From an uncultured Desulfobacteraceae bacterium (GTDB lineage Bacteria; Desulfobacterota; Desulfobacteria; Desulfobacterales; Desulfatirhabdiaceae), in NCBI GenBank assembly GCA_903839535.1, contig CAIMCT010000153.1, positions 1 to 64,000 on the forward strand: DNA of 64,000 nt. The letters are read 5' to 3'. The position numbers were made by a program, and so were the translations under genes. Under the pieces are notes generated by a model. It saw only the letters and a list, made by a program, of their open reading frames with translations, was not told the origin of the DNA and made no database searches. Below are positions 48,538 through 57,421 of the stretch, in pieces. Position 1 is the first letter of the stretch; every line of letters begins with the position of its first letter.

Positions 48538-50661
48538 TCAATTCAGGTTGCAGACCGTTAAAGGGCACGTTGGTTCATCGCCATCCCTGTGTGTGGGTTC
48601 ATAAATGGCGTGAATGGCTTTTTCCATTGTCGGGAATAGGTGATCCGCGCCTATTTTTGCAGTCAGGTGGGTACGGCTAAGCACTTTCATGACCACTTCA
48701 TTCACCCCGCTCAGGGAAATGTCCAATCCTGCGCTGCGGATTCTGTCTATCAGTAAAGATAGCGTTTCTTCCCCTGATGCGTCAATATCATTAATGCCAT
48801 TGGAGACAATTAAAATGTGTTTGAGTGTTTCCCTGCTAAGCATCAGTTCAGTAATCTGATCATCCAGATAGCTGGAATTGGCGAAAAACAGGGGTCCGTC
48901 AAACCGGATCAGGGAAATATATTTACATTCATTCAAGCCGTGAGTCGTAACACACCGGAGCGCATCATCTTCGTCTCTGGCAAGGGATGCTACGTTTGGC
49001 CTCATGCTTTTGTAGAGAAAAACCATCAGGGAGAGGGTAACACCCACCATAATCCCTTTATCCAGATGCGGTGCAAACCACAGGGTGCAGATAAAGGAAA
49101 TGATGGAAATGGCCCCGTCATATTTTTGCGCTTTCCAGGCATGGACAAAACCGGATATATTTATCAGGCCAATCACGGCCAACATGATGACAGCAGCCAG
49201 AACAGACTGAGGAAGATGATAGAGCAAAGGAGTAAAGAACAGCAGGGCGATTACCACAGCAATGCTGGAAAAGACACTGGAAAGTCCGGATACTGCGCCT
49301 GCCTGAAGATTTACGGCGGACCTGGAAAATGAACCCGATGTCGGATAGCTTTTTCCGATTGCCCCCAGGATATTGGCCAGCCCCTGACCGATGAGTTCCT
49401 GATTGGGATCCAGTCTCTGGCCGGTTTTTCCGGCCATGGCTTTTGCGATGGAAATGGCTTCCATAAATCCCAGAAGGGAAATAATGGCCGCATAAGGAAA
49501 TAGTTGGACGATAATATTCAGGCGAATGGTTGGAATGGTAAACGCAGGAAGTCCACTGGGAACCATCCCGACAACTTCACCGCCACCAATCATTCGAATT
49601 TTATCTAATTTCAGCGGCGAATTTCCCAAACGGATACGCCATATCCGCCCATCGGTTTTTACACCTTGCTGCAAGTTGTCTTTGGGTAAAAATTTCAGGG
49701 AGCCGTCTGTCTGTTCAACGCCGACAAATAAAAAATTACGGATTTCTTCCCGATAAATCTGCACGTCATAATTGATCAGATCGCTTTTGGTGGAAAGCAT
49801 TTTATCCTGATGTTCAGCTTCAAGGGTACCCAGCAGATCATGTCTGTGTTTGGCATCTTCGATTTGTTTATTGAATTCAGTCCGCTTTTCAGCGATGGGG
49901 GGCAGGGAATTGACAGCGGAATTGAATTTGTCCACCATTTCAAGGGCTCTTTTGGAATTGATGGCTGTGATATTTGCGGTAATGTCATGCTCGAAATTCA
50001 AGGCCCATGAAAGGACTGTGGTAATGACGACGGCCACCAGAACATTGGGAATTTTCGGCACCATCCGTTTCAGTCCATACATGATTGCGAATGCCAGAAC
50101 ACCCATGGCCAAGGTAGGCCAGTGGGTGTAATGAACGGCTGCTTGTACAACGTTAATGATGGTTTCATAATGATGGGGGGCATTGTCAACGTTCACGCCA
50201 AACATTTTTGAAAGCTGTGAAGTTGCAATGATAATGGCGGCGGCATTGGTAAAACCGTTAACCACCGGATGGGAAAGAAAATTGACCACTAGGCCAAGCC
50301 TGAGAACTCCGAGGCTTAGCTGAAAAACGCCCACCATCAGCGCCAGCAAAATCGCATAGACAATGTAGCCTTCACTTCCGGCAGTGGCCAGTGGTGCCAG
50401 AGACGCCGAAGTCATCAGGGAGACCACCGCAACTGGTCCGGTTGCAAGCTGACGGCTGGAACCAAAAAGAGAGGCGATCATGGGTGGGAGAAATGAAGCA
50501 TACAGACCATAGTAAGGCGGCAGACCGGCAAGCTGCGCATAAGCCATGGATTGAGGGATCAATACGAGCGCCACTGTCAACCCGGAAAGCGCATCAATTC
50601 TGAGGTCTGATACAGTGTAGTTTTTAAACCAGATCAAAAACGGGAAAAATCGTTTATACAT
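48538..50661 (-). CDS. SulP family anion permease with STAS domain and a soluble insertion
   Basis: Inner-membrane SLC26/SulP transporter, probably for sulfate, bicarbonate or another anion. ATG at 50661 follows AGGTGGAAGG; a GTG at 50670 would overlap the tetR stop. It has 707 aa: QSMAYAQLAGLPPYYGLYASF in the first helices, the GTGIP-like MVPSGLPAF segment, and a C-terminal STAS domain with DIDASGEETL (phosphorylatable Ser position). About 125 hydrophilic, coiled-coil-prone residues (about 233-357) are inserted in mid-membrane domain. Downstream of and probably co-transcribed with tetR. Confidence 0.9.
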   Translation of the reverse strand: MYKRFFPFLIWFKNYTVSDLRIDALSGLTVALVLIPQSMAYAQLAGLPPYYGLYASFLPPMIASLFGSSRQLATGPVAVVSLMTSASLAPLATAGSEGYIVYAILLALMVGVFQLSLGVLRLGLVVNFLSHPVVNGFTNAAAIIIATSQLSKMFGVNVDNAPHHYETIINVVQAAVHYTHWPTLAMGVLAFAIMYGLKRMVPKIPNVLVAVVITTVLSWALNFEHDITANITAINSKRALEMVDKFNSAVNSLPPIAEKRTEFNKQIEDAKHRHDLLGTLEAEHQDKMLSTKSDLINYDVQIYREEIRNFLFVGVEQTDGSLKFLPKDNLQQGVKTDGRIWRIRLGNSPLKLDKIRMIGGGEVVGMVPSGLPAFTIPTIRLNIIVQLFPYAAIISLLGFMEAISIAKAMAGKTGQRLDPNQELIGQGLANILGAIGKSYPTSGSFSRSAVNLQAGAVSGLSSVFSSIAVVIALLFFTPLLYHLPQSVLAAVIMLAVIGLINISGFVHAWKAQKYDGAISIISFICTLWFAPHLDKGIMVGVTLSLMVFLYKSMRPNVASLARDEDDALRCVTTHGLNECKYISLIRFDGPLFFANSSYLDDQITELMLSRETLKHILIVSNGINDIDASGEETLSLLIDRIRSAGLDISLSGVNEVVMKVLSRTHLTAKIGADHLFPTMEKAIHAIYEPTHRDGDEPTCPLTVCNLN

Positions 50662-50670
50662 GCCTTCCAC

Positions 50671-51270
50671 CTATCCTTTAATGGGGTTATTTTCAAGCAT
50701 CCTCCTGCAGGATGCAATCAGTTCATTAAACAGCGCGCCAGCGTCATAAAGGTTATAGAGTTTAAAACGCACCAACCCATCCACCATAGTAAAAACAATC
50801 AAAGCGGTTTTTCTGGCAGGCATGGGACCGATGGATCCATCGGCCTGGCCGGACACTATGGCATGCTCAAAAATATCCACAAAGCAGTTGTAAATGGACT
50901 CCAAATGCTCCCGGCAAACCGGATTAACTTCCGCAAGTTCGTAAGGATATCTGCGGTGAAGCAGCAAAAATAAATCTTCTTTTAGCCCGGCCAGATAGAG
51001 ATAAAAAGATATTGCACCTTCCATCATCTCAATGCCGGTTTCAAATTTTCTGTTCGCGGTATAACTGTTAAATTCGGACAGAATGTCTTCTTTTGCAGTT
51101 TTTAATATTTCCAGAAAAATGCCCTGTTTGGTTTTGAAATGATAAAAAATCGTGCCTTCAGCCGCACCGGTGGTTTTTGACAGTTCGGCCATTGAGGTGT
51201 CTTTGAATCCTTTTCTGGCGAAAAGCTGCATTGCCACTCGAAGAATAATCTCTTTTTTTTTCATCGGCAT
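50671..51270 (-). CDS. TetR family transcriptional regulator
   Basis: A 199-aa repressor-type protein. The N-terminal helix-turn-helix is RVAMQLFARKGFKDTSMAEL...GAAEGTIFYHFKTKQGI (about 10-55), and a variable ligand-binding helical domain follows. It precedes the SulP gene, with only a few bases between the tetR stop and the permease start. A perfect palindrome at 51287-51300, 17 bases upstream of its start, is the likely operator, which implies autoregulation together with sulP. Confidence 0.93.
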   Translation of the reverse strand: MPMKKKEIILRVAMQLFARKGFKDTSMAELSKTTGAAEGTIFYHFKTKQGIFLEILKTAKEDILSEFNSYTANRKFETGIEMMEGAISFYLYLAGLKEDLFLLLHRRYPYELAEVNPVCREHLESIYNCFVDIFEHAIVSGQADGSIGPMPARKTALIVFTMVDGLVRFKLYNLYDAGALFNELIASCRRMLENNPIKG

Positions 51271-51286
51271 ATCCCTATAAAATTAT

Positions 51287-51300
51287 ACTGAGTACTCAGT
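51287..51300. promoter_or_regulatory. Palindromic operator upstream of tetR
   Basis: ACTGAGTACTCAGT is a perfect 14-base palindrome directly upstream of the tetR start on the minus strand. This spacing and symmetry are typical of operators bound by TetR-family regulators. Confidence 0.7.
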
Positions 51301-51368
51301 CAGTTTTTTTAAATAGCGCAATAATACGGACGTGTCAACTTAAAAAAATAACTTCCAGGAAAGATGAT

Positions 51369-51474
51369 TATACTGCAAAGGGGTATAATCTGCATTTTTG
51401 AACCTCCACCCCAACCCTCCCCCGCTGAGAGAGGGAGTTTATGGAAAGTTCAAATTATACCCGTTAGCAGTATA
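51369..51474. repeat. Complete copy of element A (106 bp)
   Basis: Terminal inverted repeats TATACTGCAAAGGGGTATAA and (reverse strand) TATACTGCTAACGGGTATAA flank a C/G-rich stem, CTCCCCCGCTGAGAGAGGGAG. It is non-coding and lies between tetR and the next + strand gene. Confidence 0.85.
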
Positions 51475-51667
51475 TTTGCGGAAACCTGAGGCGCGGAGGT
51501 AGCCAGAAAAATTCCATCACAAAATGCTGCACAATGAGACAGTCTTCGCCATCCAGCACCGCCCGCAGTGGGATGGGATCACCACCGTCATCCTGCCCAT
51601 AAAAATGAGAATATAGATAAAATTTCGCATTGGCTTTTTGTGATAACATGGGTATGGTAGCTTTCAT
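51464..51667 (-). CDS. Doubtful small protein
   Basis: A 67-aa reading frame starting MKATIPMLSQKANAKF and containing GQDDGGDPIPLRAVLDGEDC. No family is recognised and no good ribosome-binding site is seen (GAGG about 15 bases upstream). Its last codons lie in the end of the element A copy, so if real its terminus was changed by the repeat. It may be a gene fragment. Confidence 0.25.
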   Translation of the reverse strand: MKATIPMLSQKANAKFYLYSHFYGQDDGGDPIPLRAVLDGEDCLIVQHFVMEFFWLPPRLRFPQIYC

Positions 51668-51737
51668 GATCGGAGCATGTACCTCATGTTAATCGACTAA
51701 AAAATATGCTGCCAGAACACACAGGGGATAAAAGAAA

Positions 51738-52667
51738 ATGAAAGCTAAATATTCGGGCAAAAGCATCGGAACTTTGGTTGTTGCAGCCGCTTTGGTTGCG
51801 TTTCTTGTATTCGTCGCATGGATTCTTTATATAAAACCGAAAATGGCGGATATCTTCTTTGAACCGGTTTTTATTAATGATGTCAAGAAAGCCCGGCTGG
51901 TGTCCGGGATGCGGGTAAATCTGAATGCATCTGTCGAGGCGGAAAAAAGCGCCGTCCTGGCTGACACCGATGATGCCTCTATCGTTTATGCGGACCAGGC
52001 ACTGGAGTTTTCGGCTGCCGTGGAAGAGGCCAGGCTTGAACTTGAAGTGTTGATTGAAACAGAAAAAATGGGTCGGGAGGTGGATATTCTTAGTGAGTTC
52101 AGCGCCTGCTGGGAGAGGTTTCAGCAAATAGACCGGGAATTATTGCCGCTGTCCGTACTGAATACGAACCTGAAGGCGTACGATCTTTCTTATGGTTCGG
52201 CAGGCAAAGCCCTCAAACAATTGGAGCAGGCTCTCAACGTCCTGATGAACAGCAAGGTTTCAAAGGACAAGACATGTGAAATCGGCAGATTATCTTTGCG
52301 GACGCTGTCCGCTGCGCTAAAGATTCATGCGCTGCAATCTCCCCATATTGCCGAGAGTCGGGAAGAGAAAATGGACGAAATTGAGACAGCGATTCAAACA
52401 AATGATGCGCTGATCAATCAGTCTTTGGATGCCCTGTCGTTTTTGATGAATCCGGCGGACAAGCCGCTGTTTGAGGTGGCGAAATCAGCATATACGGAGT
52501 TCTGGATGATCAACACGGAAGTGATGAAGCTCTCTCGCCAGAACAGCAATGTCCGATCCCTTGCACTATCTCTGGGTCAAAAACGCAAAGCCACGGTTCA
52601 GTGCCAGGATGTTCTGGCGGCTCTTGAGGAAGCCATTCAGAGCAAGGCGTATAAGGCCACAAGGTAA
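51738..52667 (+). CDS. Membrane-anchored periplasmic helical-bundle protein
   Basis: A 309-aa protein behind GGGGAT. One membrane helix (about 11-32, VVAAALVAFLVFVAWILYI) follows a basic N-terminus, and the remainder is strongly helical and charged, with heptad-like patterns. It looks like the four-helix-bundle sensor part of a chemoreceptor or kinase, but there is no second helix and no cytoplasmic output domain. It starts 70 bases after the doubtful frame on the other strand. Function unknown. Confidence 0.75.
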   Translation: MKAKYSGKSIGTLVVAAALVAFLVFVAWILYIKPKMADIFFEPVFINDVKKARLVSGMRVNLNASVEAEKSAVLADTDDASIVYADQALEFSAAVEEARLELEVLIETEKMGREVDILSEFSACWERFQQIDRELLPLSVLNTNLKAYDLSYGSAGKALKQLEQALNVLMNSKVSKDKTCEIGRLSLRTLSAALKIHALQSPHIAESREEKMDEIETAIQTNDALINQSLDALSFLMNPADKPLFEVAKSAYTEFWMINTEVMKLSRQNSNVRSLALSLGQKRKATVQCQDVLAALEEAIQSKAYKATR

Positions 52668-52836
52668 CCAATCTTTTGATTCACGAATACACGGAAGAAC
52701 ATGCCTCGAAAACGGAATTCGATATTGTAATTGATGGCACCTCCAGGCTAACTTGGGGAATAGGAGCAAAAGGTCGCCGCCGCTTTGAAGTCTGACACAT
52801 GAGAACACTGAGGAGTTACCGTCAATGTTCTCCAGA

Positions 52837-53037
52837 TCATTTCAACATCCATTGATGGATAACAGCCGCCCCCAGCCATGAGCCAAAGCTTGCAATTAGG
52901 ACGACCGACAGTGGAAGATGCTTTTTAAAACAGATAAAAGCTACAAGATAAAAGAGAACGCTCGGCAAAATTCCCCAAATTCCTATTCCTATGCTGCTAA
53001 AAAACATCCGTATTAGAATCAAGGTCGCCTCATCCAC
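52837..53037 (-). CDS. Small membrane protein downstream of the McrBC-like genes
   Basis: A 66-aa protein with two hydrophobic segments (about 14-34 and 42-60) and a short basic link (FKKHLP). Its start lies 103 bases after the nuclease stop on the same strand, so it could be the third gene of that module. The ribosome-binding site is weak. No family recognised. Confidence 0.45.
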   Translation of the reverse strand: MDEATLILIRMFFSSIGIGIWGILPSVLFYLVAFICFKKHLPLSVVLIASFGSWLGAAVIHQWMLK

Positions 53038-53140
53038 AACGAGATCAGATTATCATCCATGCTGTTTCACGGTTTCTTTACCATACTTTCTTTCAAGGCT
53101 CTGGTTAATAAAATGTAAATGCGCCATCCTGAAAATGACT

Positions 53141-54934
53141 CTATCTTCTATCAACAAACATCCGAATAATTTTTCCAATCGAATCATCAAGTTGATCGAA
53201 AAGGTATTCGAGTGATCCTTGAGATGTCTCGTTGGCGGTTGGTGCGAGAGACAAAACTCCCTGAACAGTGTTGCTTGGCATTCGGACGAGGTCTTCAGGC
53301 GCGCCATAAGGCACATTGACCTGCCAATATGGTCGCTCTCCAGGATGGATAATCCATAACTGATCTGCAACATTTCGAAGCCCTATACTCTCAAAAAGTT
53401 GACTCTGATATTTCTCTACATCATTCCAATGTACTTCCAGAATTCGTGAAGTGTACTTGCAGTCGATGACTATACCATATTCAAGGTTCGGAGACTCTGT
53501 TGTTCCAGATAATATTTCGATGAAAATATCAGGCACTAATGGTTTACTGCCCCTTAATGTTGAACGAATAAATCTACTACCGATCTTTTCAGCTTCGGTT
53601 TTTGTGAAAAAGGTTGGTTCGTAGTGAATCGCGACTTTGAAACCGTTTTGGGCCAAAAAAATTATGTGATCACCGGAATTGATATTTAAAGCATATCGAT
53701 CTTTGTTACTTGTAGGATTCAGGAAAGGTGCTTCTGTTGTAGCAGATAAACATAAACGTTTTTTTAGGTAAAAAAAGATTAAGAGAAAAATCCAGTATTC
53801 GTAAAGTTTTGAAGTGTCCTTGAGCTTTTGTTCAAGTATTCCGTTATCAAATATCAAACCGTTATTGCTTATGAATTCGATCATTACAGAGTAGGCATGC
53901 GAATAAAAGAGATCTCTCATGAATTTTGGCGTTGGCTTTAAATCAAGTTTGGATTTGCTGACTCCTTCAAGGAAAACAAAACGTTTTGGATATAGGGATA
54001 GCCGTCGCTGTATTTTGCGACAAGAATCAATTGATCTTTCCAATTGAGTTATTCGTGGAGCATCTTCAATGTCCCATAACGAGATTTTTCCTTTTGGAGC
54101 AAGCCTCCTCCATTGTTTATCCCTTTTTATGGTATCAATTTGAATTTGAGCTTTACTTGCAACGAGAGACGATCGATCGGCAACCCAGTTACACAATGCA
54201 GATATCTGCCGATTTTCCCAAATATCAAAAGTTCTTTCTTTTCTTTGAATTTCACATTGAAATGGCCTTCTATATCCTTTTTTTCTGGGATCTGATCCGC
54301 TACGACTCATTTGTGCAAGCGATTTTGGTGTGAAATTTTCTTGGCCATAGCAAAGCGATTGAATATTCATAACCGTTAAGCGATTGCCAGGGTCTCTGTT
54401 GATTCGTTCGAGGATAGGCTCAAATTGGCTCAGGAATTGATTGATAAGGAGATATTCTTCAACACCGGATAATTCATCGACAGACTTCGTGGCTACCCAA
54501 CCGAAGAAAGAGCTGGTTTTGGAGACAATATCAAGCAGGAGCCCCCTGGATATTGTAGAAATATCCTGGAGCATTATTTTGTACTGTTGCCTGGTGATTT
54601 TACTGGGATAACAGAAAACTTCAACCAAAAAGACCGCCTGCCAAATATTCGAATCTTTACTTCTTACTTCGAGAACAATTTGTACCTTGCCTATACAATT
54701 TGAGAGGTATTGAGATTTTTCCCATTCCATAAATTGTCTATAATTCATTGCATCAGGAAGCTGTTTATCCCCAATATGAAGACGAAAATCAACATGCTCG
54801 GGATAATCTTCTATTGTAAAGCTCAAGGAATCCGTTTCTTCCAGTGCTTCATTCAATAAAAATACTCGATACGTTGATAAATCAATCTGTTCAGAAACCA
54901 GATTGTTGATACCCTTGTGGATGGTAAACAGCAT
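53141..54934 (-). CDS. DUF2357 / PD-(D/E)XK nuclease, McrC-like
   Basis: A 597-aa protein. The N-terminal half resembles the DUF2357 domain found in McrC-like proteins. The C-terminal part has a restriction-endonuclease core: LVPDIFIEI (about 466) and GIVIDCKYTS (about 490) give the PD...DxK catalytic motif. It starts 6 bases after the stop of the AAA+ gene, with AGGAA overlapping that stop, so the two are one operon. By family, this would be the effector nuclease of a type IV restriction-like system. The exact subfamily and target (modified DNA or RNA) are inferred. Confidence 0.8.
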   Translation of the reverse strand: MLFTIHKGINNLVSEQIDLSTYRVFLLNEALEETDSLSFTIEDYPEHVDFRLHIGDKQLPDAMNYRQFMEWEKSQYLSNCIGKVQIVLEVRSKDSNIWQAVFLVEVFCYPSKITRQQYKIMLQDISTISRGLLLDIVSKTSSFFGWVATKSVDELSGVEEYLLINQFLSQFEPILERINRDPGNRLTVMNIQSLCYGQENFTPKSLAQMSRSGSDPRKKGYRRPFQCEIQRKERTFDIWENRQISALCNWVADRSSLVASKAQIQIDTIKRDKQWRRLAPKGKISLWDIEDAPRITQLERSIDSCRKIQRRLSLYPKRFVFLEGVSKSKLDLKPTPKFMRDLFYSHAYSVMIEFISNNGLIFDNGILEQKLKDTSKLYEYWIFLLIFFYLKKRLCLSATTEAPFLNPTSNKDRYALNINSGDHIIFLAQNGFKVAIHYEPTFFTKTEAEKIGSRFIRSTLRGSKPLVPDIFIEILSGTTESPNLEYGIVIDCKYTSRILEVHWNDVEKYQSQLFESIGLRNVADQLWIIHPGERPYWQVNVPYGAPEDLVRMPSNTVQGVLSLAPTANETSQGSLEYLFDQLDDSIGKIIRMFVDRR

Positions 54935-54940
54935 TTATTC

Positions 54941-57421
54941 CTATACCATAGAATAATTGAAAAAATCCATTGCGATCGGAGCTTCAGCAATGAGTTTGAT
55001 TCTTGATGAAGACCTGTTGTAATTTCTCAATTCTGTTATTTCGATTAATTTGAAAAGCATTTCTCTGAATTGCGTGGAGTGTCCTCTCAACCCGGGCAGT
55101 ATCTTTTGAAAAATTGCATAATCCATAGCCTCTTCATCGGACTCCATAACCCCTCTGGCATTTGAAACATATCTGCAAATGGATTTAAATGTTCTCGGTG
55201 ATATTCTCAATCCCATCGCGGAAAGAAGACATTCAATTTCGTTTATGCTCTTTAATACATATTCCTGTACAAGTCCGGGTTCCTGTGACCATGAATAGTA
55301 AATGCGTGTTGAAATGGGTGTGCCAATTGCTGAATTGTCTGGTTGGTGCTCATTCCATGAGTTGATATTTGATAATGCTACAGGTCCCATTTCAATAATA
55401 TGCACACGATCAAGAACTTTAGGGCTAAAGAACTTCGTGGTTTCATCAACATTTACAGTACCACAAAAACGAAGGGACGAAGGAAGATGAATCTGGTGGA
55501 AGTCTCTGTATGGATCATCAATACGGCAGAGATTTTTATCGAAGAATATTATCTGTCGATCCTCCATGGGTGCTTGAAGCAGAACAAGAAAATCTGCAAA
55601 GTATTGCTCGACATAAGATAAATTCATCTCATCCAAACAACAGATGTAAACGCCATTTTCAGGTTCAAGCGACTCACTGTGTGAAGCGACAAGGAATTGG
55701 TAGAAACCACTACTTGATGGTTGAAAACGCCCGTCAAGAGCATTGAAATATCCTATCAATTCCTGGCTGTCCAGCCAGCCGGGCTTAACTGATATGGAAA
55801 GATAACGCATTTTCCCTTCAGCACTCCCATGTAAAGCTTGAGAATAAAATCGTGGAAGTGATGACTTACCGATACCGCTTGGGCCTGTCAATATATTGAA
55901 ATTCTCGGATTTGGTACAGACATGGAAGTTTCTTAGATCTTTTTCATTATACGAAAATCCGGAACCATTAACCCATTTTATCCAGTAATCCATAAATTCC
56001 GATTCAGATAACGACTTTGGAATTCCATGAAAAGGTAAATAAGGACAAATATTGATAGTTTCAGTTAACTCTTTTTTCTTTTCTGTCAGTACAGTTTCAT
56101 CTGATTTATCCGCCGTTGTGCGAAATCCCATTTCTTGGAGAATCGGCATTAAGCCAATCAACTGAGCAACAATTTCATCACGGTTTTGATTCAGTTTACC
56201 TACAAGGTTGGAAAAATACTCCTGTTTTCCTATAAATTCTTTTTCTTTTTTTAATATTTCATCTTCTCTTTGCCGAAATAATTCATCAAGTTCAGTTTTT
56301 TTATTATTTAGAGTCCGTTCATATTCTCGAAATTTCTCTTTTTTTTCTGTCTCAATTAACGATTGAAGGGCATTAAAGGATTTATCTAAATCCGAAAGTT
56401 CCTTCTTTTTTTGAAATATCTTTTCATTTGCTTGGCGATCAAGGTCTTTCCTATTCTCTTCTATGTGATAATCGACTCGTTCTTTAATTCGATCCTGAAG
56501 TAATGCCTTTAATCGCTCTTCCTCGAGCAAGGTGTCAAGCAATTCACGAATGATTTTTTCGTTTTCCTCAACTTTATTGGCAATTTCCAGAATGCGATCT
56601 TTATTCTTGTGAACCCTATCAAGACCTGGATCTGCACGGTGTATCTCATCGACCAGCCTGGTAAGAGCTTGTTTATCAGCCCGTGACCATTTCAACTCCT
56701 TTACAACTTCACTAACTACCATTTTGTCAGATCGCAGATCAATTTTTTTTCCAATATCAGTCGATAGTACTCTTTCAAGTCTATCCTTTGGAATAAAGGT
56801 ATATTCAATTTCAATTTGGTTTCGTTCATGAGTTTCAGTGTAAATTATCATTGGAACAACACGTGGTTGAGCTATATTAATAAACTCCTGATATTTCATC
56901 TTTCGTAAGGGTTGACCTCCCCAGCAGGGAGAAAGATTAAGAAAAACGGCAATCTTTTCATCTTTAATCGGTTCTACTCCCGTTGCTGTGAAGGGGCCAA
57001 TTACTAATGTACCAAATCTGCAAAAGACAGCCCCATTTCGAATTGGATGATTACATTTTAGCCGCCCGGTCTCAACAAGAGATGTTGGAGAAAGCGAGGC
57101 ATCCGTTCCTACGATTTCAGCAATATAACTTTCAGCTCCTGTCACAGTTCCCAAAGAAGCCTGAAAAAAATCTTTATTGGGATCAGACTTGTCAAAACCG
57201 TTGGCTGGCTCTATCTCAACAGAAATAATTCTTCCGAGAGTGGTGTAGCCTAAGTCTTCATTTCTCACTTTCCACCAAACTCTGCCCCTATTATAGAATT
57301 CTGATGGTTCTATTTCGTCGCCTGATATATCCGCTATAGGTTTCAGCGTACAGAAATTTCCAGTTGCTGTCGGCCAATAAGACTCATGCACTACTGCAAT
57401 AATTCTATCACCAATATCCAT
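54941..57421 (-). CDS. McrB-like AAA+ protein with long coiled coil
   Basis: An 826-aa protein. The N-terminal region (about 1-200) is beta-rich and unassigned and may recognise nucleic acid. A charged coiled coil spans about 270-430 (KELSDLDKSF..., REDEILKKEKEF). The AAA+ domain has Walker A GPSGIGKSS (about 510), Walker B CLDEMNLSYVEQYFADF (about 595), and the sensor-type CGTVNVDETTKFFSPKVLDR, all McrB-like. The coiled coil between specificity and motor domains recalls CoCoNuT systems. First gene of the operon, in AT-rich DNA unlike its neighbours, suggesting transfer. Confidence 0.82.
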   Translation of the reverse strand: MDIGDRIIAVVHESYWPTATGNFCTLKPIADISGDEIEPSEFYNRGRVWWKVRNEDLGYTTLGRIISVEIEPANGFDKSDPNKDFFQASLGTVTGAESYIAEIVGTDASLSPTSLVETGRLKCNHPIRNGAVFCRFGTLVIGPFTATGVEPIKDEKIAVFLNLSPCWGGQPLRKMKYQEFINIAQPRVVPMIIYTETHERNQIEIEYTFIPKDRLERVLSTDIGKKIDLRSDKMVVSEVVKELKWSRADKQALTRLVDEIHRADPGLDRVHKNKDRILEIANKVEENEKIIRELLDTLLEEERLKALLQDRIKERVDYHIEENRKDLDRQANEKIFQKKKELSDLDKSFNALQSLIETEKKEKFREYERTLNNKKTELDELFRQREDEILKKEKEFIGKQEYFSNLVGKLNQNRDEIVAQLIGLMPILQEMGFRTTADKSDETVLTEKKKELTETINICPYLPFHGIPKSLSESEFMDYWIKWVNGSGFSYNEKDLRNFHVCTKSENFNILTGPSGIGKSSLPRFYSQALHGSAEGKMRYLSISVKPGWLDSQELIGYFNALDGRFQPSSSGFYQFLVASHSESLEPENGVYICCLDEMNLSYVEQYFADFLVLLQAPMEDRQIIFFDKNLCRIDDPYRDFHQIHLPSSLRFCGTVNVDETTKFFSPKVLDRVHIIEMGPVALSNINSWNEHQPDNSAIGTPISTRIYYSWSQEPGLVQEYVLKSINEIECLLSAMGLRISPRTFKSICRYVSNARGVMESDEEAMDYAIFQKILPGLRGHSTQFREMLFKLIEITELRNYNRSSSRIKLIAEAPIAMDFFNYSMV

